Below, in pieces: positions 8,211 through 15,791 of a stretch of 28,129 nucleotides of DNA; within the stretch, counting starts at the first letter, position 1; every line of letters starts with the position of its first letter. Origin of the DNA: Candidatus Lithacetigena glycinireducens. Lineage in GTDB: Bacteria; Coprothermobacterota; HKB111. The notes beneath the pieces are model-generated. The model was given only the letters and a program-made list of their open reading frames with translations. It did not search any database and had not been told where the DNA came from. The stretch is from assembly GCA_018725485.1 (NCBI GenBank), contig QLUP01000001.1:1-28129 (forward strand), written 5' to 3'. The translations under genes and the position numbers were made by a program.

Positions 8211-8624
8211 ATGGCGGAAATACCTGATGTAAATGCTATATTCCGTGCTTACTTAGTAACTCAACCAGAGGTTACGAGACTCGTGGGCACGAGGATATAT
8301 TGCCCAAGGTTACCAGAGAATGCTACTTTACCAGCTATTGGTTATTTTGTTAGAGGTGGTCCTTCAGGTAATCCTCACATTCCTCCTCTCTTAACCCCGA
8401 GTTTTCAGGTGGATTGCTGGGCTGATTCTTTACCGAGGGCTCGTGAGGTTTACAGGGCGGTTTATAGTGCCCTGCAAGGAATCCAGGATGTAATAATCAC
8501 AGTTGGTGGAATTAATTACAGGATATTATCTGCCCGTGAGGAAGTTCAGGGGCAGGATTTAATTGAAAATGAAATACCTAATTATAGTCGGGTACTGACC
8601 TTTTTTGAGGTCCAAATATGTTAA
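8211..8624 (+). CDS. Tail terminator / completion protein (DUF3168-like)
   Basis: This 137-residue protein carries the features of DUF3168-type tail completion proteins: an N-terminal helix (DVNAIFRAYLVTQPEV), a G-R-I-Y-C-P-R-L-P strand, PSFQVDCWADSLPRAREVYRAV in the centre (a Q-V-x-C-W-A/S motif is characteristic), and a C-terminal strand with RVLTFFEVQI. It would cap the tail tube and join it to the head. It starts 1 base after the previous stop, indicating coupling. Confidence 0.8.
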   Translation: MAEIPDVNAIFRAYLVTQPEVTRLVGTRIYCPRLPENATLPAIGYFVRGGPSGNPHIPPLLTPSFQVDCWADSLPRAREVYRAVYSALQGIQDVIITVGGINYRILSAREEVQGQDLIENEIPNYSRVLTFFEVQIC

Positions 8625-8644
8625 TGATTAGGAGGTGCTAAAAA

Positions 8645-9013
8645 ATGGCAGATGTAATTTTGCCGGTAACTCAAGGAATTAAGACTGGTGTTTTGGATGT
8701 GGTAAACCATGTTAACTCCCGGGCAGGAACAGCGGCAGGGGCAGGTTTCTTTCTTATGCCTAATGATGGGATGACTGTGTTAGTGTGCGTCTGTGGAGTT
8801 ACGCCCAGGGCAATCAATTTCATCCCTGTTCCTGACAGATTCGGGCGGGTGGAGACCCTAAATCCAACTCCAACCGCAAGCGGAACGAGCATTTTCGGAC
8901 CCTTTTTACCCGAGATCTGGAACAATCATTTAGGCCAGATAAGGTTTCAGGCTGCTGCAGGCGGGTTAGCCACGGATAGATATTTAGCGGTCAGGATTTC
9001 TGACCCGAGATAG
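8645..9013 (+). CDS. Probable structural protein upstream of tail tube, unknown family
   Basis: A 122-residue protein, rich in Gly, Ala and beta-prone residues, with a strong AGGAGG site. It contains NSRAGTAAGAGFFLMPNDG, a short VCVCG strand and the ending DRYLAVRISDPR. Its style (small beta protein, few charges) fits a virion decoration or tail surface protein. Position between the tail terminator and tail tube genes is compatible with a tail role. I do not recognise a family. Confidence 0.62.
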   Translation: MADVILPVTQGIKTGVLDVVNHVNSRAGTAAGAGFFLMPNDGMTVLVCVCGVTPRAINFIPVPDRFGRVETLNPTPTASGTSIFGPFLPEIWNNHLGQIRFQAAAGGLATDRYLAVRISDPR

Positions 9014-9024
9014 GAGGTAAATAA

Positions 9025-9510
9025 ATGACAGTAGCAACAAATGTACTGGTAGGAGTAGCTACCTTATCTTTTAGACATCCAGTTGGTGGTACCTGGGTGG
9101 GAGTTGGCTACACAGAAGACGGCGTTACCTTTGAGTATTCCGCTGACACCGCCGATATTGAGACCGAAGAAGAAACCTTCCCTATTGCACGAGTAATCAC
9201 CAAAGAAACCCTGACAGTAACTTGCAACATGGCTGAGAGCTCTTTAAATAATATTGACAAAGCTATCGCTGGGAGTGTTTTAGCTGGTAACACCATAACT
9301 ATTGGAGGTGGCAGAATTAAGGAAATGAGTATTAGGATAGTAGGTAGGAATCCTGCAGGTTTTGCGAGAACTATTGAGATACCATTAGCCACTGCTACAG
9401 GGACGGTAGGTATGGCATACAGAAAAGGTGCGAAGACGGTGGTGCCTGTTTCTTTTCAGGCACTCAGAGGCGTTGGGCCTGTATGCACCATAACTGATTC
9501 CACTGTATAA
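9025..9510 (+). CDS. Major tail (tube) protein
   Basis: The 161-residue protein matches tail tube subunits by position (before the chaperone and tape measure) and by content: GVGYTEDGVTFEYSADTADIE, an early loop and strand common in tube proteins, followed by ITKETLTVTCNMAESSLNN (a strand then helix) and a beta-rich C-terminus with AYRKGAKTVVPVSFQAL. No sheath gene is present, supporting a long non-contractile tail. Hexameric rings of this protein stack along the tape measure. It has an AGGAGGT site. Confidence 0.85.
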   Translation: MTVATNVLVGVATLSFRHPVGGTWVGVGYTEDGVTFEYSADTADIETEEETFPIARVITKETLTVTCNMAESSLNNIDKAIAGSVLAGNTITIGGGRIKEMSIRIVGRNPAGFARTIEIPLATATGTVGMAYRKGAKTVVPVSFQALRGVGPVCTITDSTV

Positions 9511-9520
9511 GAGAGGTTTT

Positions 9521-9907
9521 ATGGCCCGCAACGAGGAGGAAAAACTTACCAAAGCTGAAATTGAGATTATTCTGGGCGGTAAATCATATTTTGTTAGACC
9601 CCTAGTTATTAAGGAATCCAGAAAGTGGAGAGCTAAGTTTTCTGCTGTTTTGGGAGAATTACCTCAATACACAGGAATAACTACTGATACACCTGATAAG
9701 TTTATGGCAGCTATAAATGCTATGTTAGTAGGTATGCCTGATAAGATAGTAGATCTGGTCTTTGATTACGCTCCAGAATTAGATAGAAAAGAGATAGAAG
9801 CCACCGCTACTGATGCTGAGATGGCTAAGGCGTTCGAACAGATTATAGAGGTTGCCTTCCCTTTAGCACGAAGTCTGGTGGGAGCGATGGGGAAGCTGTC
9901 ACCATAG
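9521..9907 (+). CDS. Tail assembly chaperone, zero-frame product (lambda gpG-like)
   Basis: The 128-residue protein lies between tail tube and tape measure, the standard site of the chaperone. It is a compact alpha/beta then helical protein: AEIEIILGGKSYFVRPLVIKES at the start and DKIVDLVFDYAPEL in the middle. The frame stops at 9905, but the -1 frame is open and clearly coding beyond it, so this is the short form of a G / G-T pair that coats the tape measure before tube assembly. The site GGGGAAG (9889-9895) is the likely slip point. Confidence 0.8.
   Translation: MARNEEEKLTKAEIEIILGGKSYFVRPLVIKESRKWRAKFSAVLGELPQYTGITTDTPDKFMAAINAMLVGMPDKIVDLVFDYAPELDRKEIEATATDAEMAKAFEQIIEVAFPLARSLVGAMGKLSP
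9889..9895 (+). other. Probable -1 ribosomal frameshift site GGGGAAG
   Basis: In frame zero the codons are ATG GGG AAG. Because GGG is preceded by G, the tRNA on GGG can slip one base back and re-pair perfectly; the next codon becomes GAA. It differs by one base from the lambda site GGGAAAG. The slip lies five codons before the zero-frame stop, as expected for G/GT chaperones. The A-site re-pairing is less ideal than in lambda, so efficiency may be low. Confidence 0.65.
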
Positions 9908-10137
9908 GAGAAGTTTATGAATTTATCCTGGCGGAATGGCATCTCCCACCGGAATATATTATAAATAATTGGACGGACGAACTGTTAAGTCTAATGTTAG
10001 ATAAATTGGTAGACAGAAAACAGAGAGAATACGAAGCATTAGCTGGAGTTACAGAAGCTCCTCGGCAGGGTAGAGTAGTGTCTGATAGCGAGTTTTTTAG
10101 ACTTCTTGGTGATAAAATTGAGGTGGTAAAGAATTGA
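9892..10137 (+). CDS. Tail assembly chaperone T-extension, made by -1 frameshift
   Basis: After the slip, the -1 frame runs from GAA 9892 to TGA 10135-10137, adding about 81 residues (81 codons plus stop). It reads EAVTIGEVYEFILAEWHLPP, then DKLVDRKQREYEALAG, and the family-like ending IEVVKN. The EFILAEWHLPPEYI-type start is typical of the T part of siphovirus chaperones. No good independent start precedes it, which favours frameshifting. The full G-T protein would be about 205 residues. In this family the T part binds the tape measure and the tube subunit. Confidence 0.75.
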   Translation, partial: EAVTIGEVYEFILAEWHLPPEYIINNWTDELLSLMLDKLVDRKQREYEALAGVTEAPRQGRVVSDSEFFRLLGDKIEVVKN

Positions 10138-10152
10138 GAGTAGGAGGTTAAG

Positions 10153-11799
10153 TTGGCAATCTCGATAGGAGACGCTCTGTTAAAGCTTGGCTTAGATAAG
10201 ACTGCTTTTGACAGTGATATGAAAAACTTAGATGCCCAAGTGAAAACCTCCATGAAGAAACTCCAGACCGCCTTTAAAGTTGGTGGAGCAGCCATAACTG
10301 CTATGGGTGCCGCTGGGCTTAAATTCGTGTCTGATGCTCGAGTAATGAATGCTCAGCTTGGTCAAACTGCTCTGATCCTCGGTATAACTACCAAAGAAAT
10401 ACGAGATTTGGCTCTGGCTACTGCCGATGTGTCCTTCCCCATCAAGAGTGTTGCTGACACTTTCGAACTACTAAGCAGAGCAGGGGTAAAAAATACTGAG
10501 GACATGAAGGCTAACGCTAAAGCCTTCGATGCCCTGGCTGACGCTACAGGCTCAAGTGCTGAGGTAATAGCTGGCATGCTCATCCCAGCTTTCAGGGTAT
10601 TCGGGAAAGAACTACCAAAAACCTCTAAAGAACTGGATATATTTACCTGGTTAAGCAGAGAGACTACAGTTAATTTAGGTGATTTTAGCGGCATGTTAAC
10701 TCGTCTGGCTCCCCAAATGATCGAAGCAGGAATAAGCATGGAAGACGCTGTTATTGCCTTAGCTGCTTTGGAGGAGAGAGGTATTACCGGAAGAGCGGCT
10801 ATGCGGGAACTAAATGAAGCGATTGGAGAATCAGTTGAGAGAAATATAAGTCTCCATCAGGCTTTAGGCATAACTACCGAGGAGGTTGGCAGGTATAATC
10901 AGCAGATAAGTGAATCTGTAGGAATCACCGATAAATATGCGGCAATAGCTGATAAGCAGTTTGGGATTATGGACAAGTTAAAGCATGCATGGAGTGAACT
11001 TACTTTTGCCGCAGGCTCTTTTTTAACTCCCTTAGAGCCTATCTTAACTGCTATGACTGCCCTGGGGCCAGTGATGATGTTTTTCGGAACAGCTACAGCT
11101 GCAGCTACCATAAAGACCATAAAACATACCGCAGCTTTGATAGCAAAGAAGGTGGCTCTGACAGCCAGCACTGTGGCCATCAAGGCAGCTACTGCTGCTC
11201 AATGGCTCTGGAATGCGGCTATGACTGCTAATCCTATCGGAATAGTTATAGCGGGGATAGCAGCCCTAATAGCAGCTATTATCTTGATAGCCAAGAACTG
11301 GGATTGGATCAGAGAGAAGACTATAAATGTTTGGGAAAGGCTGATGATTTTCTTCCGGGGGATAGTTGAACGGATAGGCGGTATTTTTGCAGGGTTAAAG
11401 GAGATGATATTAAGTCCATTTCGGGCTGCCTTAAGTGGAATAGAGGCAGGGATAAATTGGTTAATTAGACAGTTAAATAAAATCAGTTTTAAGGTACCTG
11501 ATTGGGTACCTCTTCTCGGCGGGAAGACTTTTGGATTAAACATCCCTGAAATTACCTTACCTAAATTTGCCCATGGTGGTTTAATTACCGAACCTACTCT
11601 TCTCTATGGATTGCGTTCTAAGAGACCCTATGCTGTTGCTGGTGAATCTGGGCCAGAAAGAATCTCTCCTATAACAAACTATGCAGGTGCAACTTACATA
11701 ACTCATCTGCACATAGGCACTTTAATTGCTGATGAAGCAGGTTTAGAAAAATTGAGATGGGAACTTCAGAGGATTGACAAAAAGGTAGGGCTGAGATGA
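10153..11799 (+). CDS. Tape measure protein
   Basis: A 548-residue protein starting at TTG 10153 with a TAGGAGG site. It begins with the usual GDALLKLGLDKTAFDSDMK coiled segment, continues with the MNAQLGQTALILGITTKEI and FELLSRAGV region of phage tape measures (TP901 type), and has hydrophobic helices around residues 355-380 that may cross the host membrane at DNA entry. The C-terminus contains AHGGLITEPTLLYGLR and VAGESGPERISP, the usual end block. Length predicts a short tail, roughly 80 nm by the common 1.5 angstrom per residue rule. It ends in an ATGA overlap with the next gene. Confidence 0.92.
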   Translation: MAISIGDALLKLGLDKTAFDSDMKNLDAQVKTSMKKLQTAFKVGGAAITAMGAAGLKFVSDARVMNAQLGQTALILGITTKEIRDLALATADVSFPIKSVADTFELLSRAGVKNTEDMKANAKAFDALADATGSSAEVIAGMLIPAFRVFGKELPKTSKELDIFTWLSRETTVNLGDFSGMLTRLAPQMIEAGISMEDAVIALAALEERGITGRAAMRELNEAIGESVERNISLHQALGITTEEVGRYNQQISESVGITDKYAAIADKQFGIMDKLKHAWSELTFAAGSFLTPLEPILTAMTALGPVMMFFGTATAAATIKTIKHTAALIAKKVALTASTVAIKAATAAQWLWNAAMTANPIGIVIAGIAALIAAIILIAKNWDWIREKTINVWERLMIFFRGIVERIGGIFAGLKEMILSPFRAALSGIEAGINWLIRQLNKISFKVPDWVPLLGGKTFGLNIPEITLPKFAHGGLITEPTLLYGLRSKRPYAVAGESGPERISPITNYAGATYITHLHIGTLIADEAGLEKLRWELQRIDKKVGLR

Positions 11800-12137
11800 G
11801 GTTAGGGCCAAGCTTAACTAACAATTTCCCTTTCCCTAAGTACAGATTCGCCAGAGTTGTATCAGATATAGAAAGTTCTGTCCAGCAGAGAGCCATAGAT
11901 GCCACCTTGCACTACATCATTACCGGGTTAAAAAGGAAATGGACAATATCATTTATTTATCCTAAAACTGAAACTAATATTGTGAATTTGCCAAAGTTGA
12001 GGTTATGGAGGGCACTTAATTTAAAATTATTAGATAAAGACAATGTTTGGTATGATGTTTCCATTATGGACATCACTGAGGAATCTATTCTGAAAGGTAA
12101 ATACTGGCAGGTAGGCTTAATACTGGAGCAGATGTGA
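11796..12137 (+). CDS. Distal-tail-like protein, small
   Basis: A 113-residue protein overlapping the tape measure by 4 bases (ATGA). Pattern: IITGLKRKWTISFIYP, LPKLRLWRALNL, DNVWYDVSIMDIT, then YWQVGLILEQ. It looks like the core beta sandwich of distal tail (Dit) proteins without the extra galectin domain. Position after the tape measure and before the large hub supports it. It would form the ring at the tail end. The assignment rests on pattern and position. Confidence 0.62.
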   Translation: MRLGPSLTNNFPFPKYRFARVVSDIESSVQQRAIDATLHYIITGLKRKWTISFIYPKTETNIVNLPKLRLWRALNLKLLDKDNVWYDVSIMDITEESILKGKYWQVGLILEQM

Positions 12138-14447
12138 ATGCCTGTTAAAGAGTTAAATTATCGGGTTACTTTATTAAAAGAATATAGGGGAGCGCCTGCT
12201 GGGAGTAAAACCTGGCTGGTTGATCCTTTAACCATTACGGGCAATGAACATTCTGCTTATTTCCCTCTCAGAGACGTTTTGAGTAAGTTGCCTTTAGACA
12301 TTAATTTAGCCAGATACGGAATCTGTGATGTACATAGAACTGATGATGGTTTTATCTGCCTGGCGGTAGATGGGACAGTTAAAAGGGAATGGAGAGGAGC
12401 TTTATCTCCTGTCACCGGGGTATATGTTACTCCTCTGGTCTGGGAGGTAATATACAGAACCCTGAAACATCCCGGAAGAATAGTATTAGAGGGTGGAGAA
12501 ATCAGAAGGGCCGATATTAGATTCAGGGATATAAATGGGGTCTGGCATATATTATTTACTGATGTGGTTATACCTAATGACCTGGTATTTACGCCAAGAA
12601 CGATTACCGGAATCAGAATCAGTGTAAAAGAAACCCAGGCCGGTCATCAGAGACCGAGAATAAGGAATTTAGTTTTACACGCCGATACCACTACTCTGAA
12701 AAGTGAGGTGGTCAGTCTCAGGCTATTATTGTCTGCTGAAAAGACCAGCTTAATTCCTCAGTGGGGGTCCATCCAAACAGGAGCTTTTGATATGGTAGTG
12801 AGGGACCCTGGTTGGGCAACTTATCCTTATCAGTTACCGGTGAGATTTGAGGTTGGTTTGCCTGGACTCTCACCAATAATGTTAGGTTTTGTAGACAATT
12901 GGGAGAAAAAAGAAGTTGGCGGAGTTAGATACTGGAAGGTTGACGGTAGAGATGTTCTGAAATTAGCTAAGGAAAATACAACCAGGCCTGACTATCGTTA
13001 TAAATATAGATTAGGGGATTTATTCAGTTATTTGATTAACTTTTTAGGGGTGAGTGGAGTTAATGAAGTTGGACAGGGTAAAGAAGTTAAATGGGCTATG
13101 TTTGATAGAATCTGGGACGATTTAGGTTATATTGCTGCGGCTATACAGGGTAAAATTACCGCCATCGATGACATAATTTACCTGAGACCCATAAGTGGTG
13201 TGGTTGAGTATAATCTTTTTGACAGCGACATAATCGATAGGCCCGAGCAGATAGATGTAGCCGTAAATAAGATAAACATAGAGAGCTCATTTTACGATTC
13301 TCATCATTGGATACTAAATTTAGGTTCTTCCGGTTTCTTTGTAATACAAAGCAACCAGGTTTATAATATAGAAACACCTTATTTTCATATACCCTCCGAC
13401 CCCGATTCTCTTATGTTTGCCGGACTTTTTAGACACACCGGGGAGTTTTATTCAGACAATTATAGTTGGTCTATAATCTCAGCTACTCCTGAGAGGTGTA
13501 CAGTCAGGATAACTACTGCTATCCTGATTAATCCTGGGGCTATTGTCCAAGCCAGAGTCCAGGGAAGAAGTATTAGCAAAAAGAGTATAAGCCGTATAGT
13601 AGAAGATAAAGATAGCCAGTTAATCTGGGGGGAGAGAGAAGCAAGTGTAAAGCTGAAGTTTTTAGAAAGTGGGGTAGAAGTAGAGAATTTAGCCTATGCC
13701 ATACTCGCTTTTTATTCGGGTATTAGTAGGTATAAATTAACTTTAACGCTAAGACCCGAATTAAGGGCTGGAAGTGTTATCAGGTGGAAGGATAGAAACT
13801 TTTTAATTGCTTCAGTAGAACACTCTTTACCCGCCTGTACCACCATTATTGAGATAGAAGAGATTAAGCCTTGGGAGGTGACAGAAAAATTGTTAAGGGA
13901 TTTAAGTGCCTATAAGAGAGTTGGTGTTACGGCTAACAGGTATTATATCGCTGGACACCTGGGAGGCGGTGTAGCTACCACACTGACAGTATCGGCTAAT
14001 ACCATATATGCTATGCCTCTTATCTTGCCGCAGGGGGTAAATATTGATAGATTATTATCAGAGATTACTGTTTTATCGGCTGGTAATGCCAGATTTGGAA
14101 TATATAGCGACGAGAACATACATCCTAGAGACCTGATACTAAACGCTGGAGAAGTCAGCACTGGCTCTACAGGGGTAAGGGAAAGGAGTTTGAATCAAAA
14201 CTTAACTGGCAATAGATTATACTGGTTTGTAATTCATTTTTCAGCTACCCCCACCGTAAGGGCCATAGCCAGAGAATATGTTTTACCTGTTATAGGAGCC
14301 CCTGTTACCTTAGGAGCGGATATTACCCCTTCGTGCTGGATATTAAGCAGGGCCTATGCTGACGGATTACCAGCGATTATGCCTGCTATGACTACGGCTA
14401 ATATTAATATACCCGCCATAGCGGTCAGAATAGCGAGCTATATTTAA
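12138..14447 (+). CDS. Tail hub / tip protein with receptor-binding-like C-terminus
   Basis: A 769-residue protein that begins directly after the previous stop. Residues up to about 590 look like a tail-associated hub: LPVRFEVGLPGLSPIMLGFVDNW, YWKVDGRDVLKLAKENTTR, then RLGDLFSYLINFLGV, and RAGSVIRWKDRNFLIASVEH, a strand-rich segment seen in the hub ring (gp27-like) proteins. Residues about 600-769 form a separate beta module (YYIAGHLGGG ... ILNAGEVSTGSTG ... AYADGLPA) that is clearly related to the end of the fibre gene at 18233. That module is likely a receptor-binding jelly-roll. No lytic enzyme motif was seen. Confidence 0.75.
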   Translation: MPVKELNYRVTLLKEYRGAPAGSKTWLVDPLTITGNEHSAYFPLRDVLSKLPLDINLARYGICDVHRTDDGFICLAVDGTVKREWRGALSPVTGVYVTPLVWEVIYRTLKHPGRIVLEGGEIRRADIRFRDINGVWHILFTDVVIPNDLVFTPRTITGIRISVKETQAGHQRPRIRNLVLHADTTTLKSEVVSLRLLLSAEKTSLIPQWGSIQTGAFDMVVRDPGWATYPYQLPVRFEVGLPGLSPIMLGFVDNWEKKEVGGVRYWKVDGRDVLKLAKENTTRPDYRYKYRLGDLFSYLINFLGVSGVNEVGQGKEVKWAMFDRIWDDLGYIAAAIQGKITAIDDIIYLRPISGVVEYNLFDSDIIDRPEQIDVAVNKINIESSFYDSHHWILNLGSSGFFVIQSNQVYNIETPYFHIPSDPDSLMFAGLFRHTGEFYSDNYSWSIISATPERCTVRITTAILINPGAIVQARVQGRSISKKSISRIVEDKDSQLIWGEREASVKLKFLESGVEVENLAYAILAFYSGISRYKLTLTLRPELRAGSVIRWKDRNFLIASVEHSLPACTTIIEIEEIKPWEVTEKLLRDLSAYKRVGVTANRYYIAGHLGGGVATTLTVSANTIYAMPLILPQGVNIDRLLSEITVLSAGNARFGIYSDENIHPRDLILNAGEVSTGSTGVRERSLNQNLTGNRLYWFVIHFSATPTVRAIAREYVLPVIGAPVTLGADITPSCWILSRAYADGLPAIMPAMTTANINIPAIAVRIASYI

Positions 14448-14455
14448 GGAGAGAA

Positions 14456-14914
14456 ATGAGTGTTTGGTCAACAGTATCCTGGGTTTTTAGGGATGATATA
14501 ACCTCTGCTAAACTGCAGGCAATGAGTAATAATGATTTATACCTGAGAGACAGGCTTCGTTTCCATTATGTAGGCGATGAGACTGAAAGAAGCGTGGCTG
14601 GAACGACGGAAACAGAGATCAAGTTTTTTAGGATGATAAAACATCCTAATGCTTATAACCTGAGGTTACTGAGGTTTTTTGCCGAGTTGAGAGTATCTGC
14701 TGCCTCTACTGGGACTTTAAGGATATACTTAGATGGTGCTGCTTCACCTTCTTTAACTTTAACTACTATAGCCACGGCTTTTGAATTACTAAATGGTTCT
14801 ATAGATGTTTCTGCCTGGGCCGATGGAGTACATACGGTATCTATCCGGTTGTTAAACTCAACAACCGCAACTACCATTAACAGACTTTTGGAATGTTATG
14901 TTGAGGTAGTGTAA
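14456..14914 (+). CDS. Tail appendage protein, beta-rich
   Basis: A 152-residue protein with VFRDDITSAKLQAMSNNDLYLRDRL at the start, a style used by tail fibre bases, followed by beta strands ending FHTVSIRLLNS-like and LLECYVEVV. It probably is a small trimeric jelly-roll subunit. Its stop shares one base with the ATG of the Cys-triplet gene that follows (TAATG), so the two are coupled. The 8-bp hairpin 14846-14853/14860-14867 lies inside it. No family is recognised. Confidence 0.68.
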   Translation: MSVWSTVSWVFRDDITSAKLQAMSNNDLYLRDRLRFHYVGDETERSVAGTTETEIKFFRMIKHPNAYNLRLLRFFAELRVSAASTGTLRIYLDGAASPSLTLTTIATAFELLNGSIDVSAWADGVHTVSIRLLNSTTATTINRLLECYVEVV

Positions 14915-15363
14915 TGAGAATAAGGGAAAAGGCAATAAGAACTACACAACTCAGAGACATAGAATGTGCTACCTGTGAGGTTTGCCAGGCCTGTCAGAAT
15001 TGTAATGTCTGTCAGTCAGCTTTTGGTACCTGTGGTATCTGTATTACCTGCCAATCTTGTAATACCTGTCAGTCCAGGATAACTTGCGTCTTATGTTTTA
15101 GTTGCGAGAATTGTGTTACCTGCCAAATGGAAGCCAGTTGTGGGGTATGTTTTGCCTGTCAATTATGTGTTACGGCTTGCCAGAATAATTTTGGTACCTG
15201 TTCCAGCTGCGTTACCTGCCAGATCTGTAATGTTTGCCAGATCTGCAATGTCTGCCAATCTTGTAATACCTGTCAGTTGAATTTTGGGAGCTGCGGAACT
15301 TGTGTAGTCTGCCAAGTTTGTGCAGCTTGCCAAATTTGTAATATCTGCCAGAGCGGGATATAA
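14914..15363 (+). CDS. Cys-triplet repeat protein 1 (37 Cys in 149 residues), putative radical-SAM substrate
   Basis: After a 17-residue N-terminus (RIREKAIRTTQLRDIE, similar in style to fibre anchor segments), the whole protein is made of C-x-x triplets, 37 Cys in all. Triplets alternate between CQx and CNx/CVx, giving a hexapeptide period. They form blocks of 4-9 Cys separated by short breaks such as AFGT, NFGT, RIT or EAS. There are no other domains, no signal peptide and no double-Gly leader. It lies in the tail operon with a 1-base overlap to the upstream tail gene and is followed by a twin and a radical-SAM enzyme. Candidate roles: beta-solenoid appendage, metal binder, or RiPP-like protein with thioether links. 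Function is inferred from neighbours only. Confidence 0.88.
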   Translation: MRIREKAIRTTQLRDIECATCEVCQACQNCNVCQSAFGTCGICITCQSCNTCQSRITCVLCFSCENCVTCQMEASCGVCFACQLCVTACQNNFGTCSSCVTCQICNVCQICNVCQSCNTCQLNFGSCGTCVVCQVCAACQICNICQSGI

Positions 15364-15780
15364 ATGAGTACTAATATTAGACTTTGTATAACCTGCCAGA
15401 TATGTAATTTATGCCAATCCTGTAATACCTGTCAGGCTTGTGTAGCTGCTCAGCCGAGCTGTGCTACCTGTGAGGTGTGTAATGTTTGCCAGAGTTGTGT
15501 TACCTGTCAGCAGTGTAATGCAGTTTGTTTTAGCTGCAACAGTTGCCAGAGCTGTATAACTTCTCAAACCTGTGGGACGTGCGATAAGTGCTTCACCTGT
15601 CAGAATTGTTTTTCTGACCAGGGTACACCTCCAGTTTGTGCTGCCTGCCAGAGTTGTAATACCTGTCAGGTGTGTTTTGGCTGCCAGAATTGTAACATTA
15701 GCCAGGCCTGTAGCTGCCAGGTTTGTGCAGCCTGCCAGGTTTGTGCAGCCTGCCAGAATTGTTTTATTAGCCCATTTTAA
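15364..15780 (+). CDS. Cys-triplet repeat protein 2 (37 Cys in 138 residues), putative radical-SAM substrate
   Basis: This twin of the previous protein has 37 Cys in 138 residues. Its triplet blocks are broken by longer inserts (CVAAQPS, CITSQT, CFSDQGTPPV, CNISQA), often placing Ser or Ala where a Cys would fall and Gln just after it, as if Cys had decayed. The ATG follows the upstream TAA with no spacing and in the same frame, so the two genes may have been one gene, or readthrough could make a 288-residue fusion. No clear ribosome site separates them, so termination-reinitiation is likely. It is followed 11 bases later by the radical-SAM gene. No known family is recognised. Confidence 0.86.
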   Translation: MSTNIRLCITCQICNLCQSCNTCQACVAAQPSCATCEVCNVCQSCVTCQQCNAVCFSCNSCQSCITSQTCGTCDKCFTCQNCFSDQGTPPVCAACQSCNTCQVCFGCQNCNISQACSCQVCAACQVCAACQNCFISPF

Positions 15781-15791
15781 GAGGAGGAAGT

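Noticed and set aside
14914-15780. Direct DNA repeats that might be a CRISPR array or satellite
   Set aside because: The repeats are in frame, vary in sequence and spacing, and encode Cys triplets. There are no spacers or cas genes.
14914-15780. Classical ferredoxin or metallothionein
   Set aside because: Ferredoxins need a CxxCxxCxxxCP pattern and metallothioneins are shorter with irregular Cys. The even triplets and adjacent SPASM enzyme favour another class. Metal binding is kept as a finding, not excluded.
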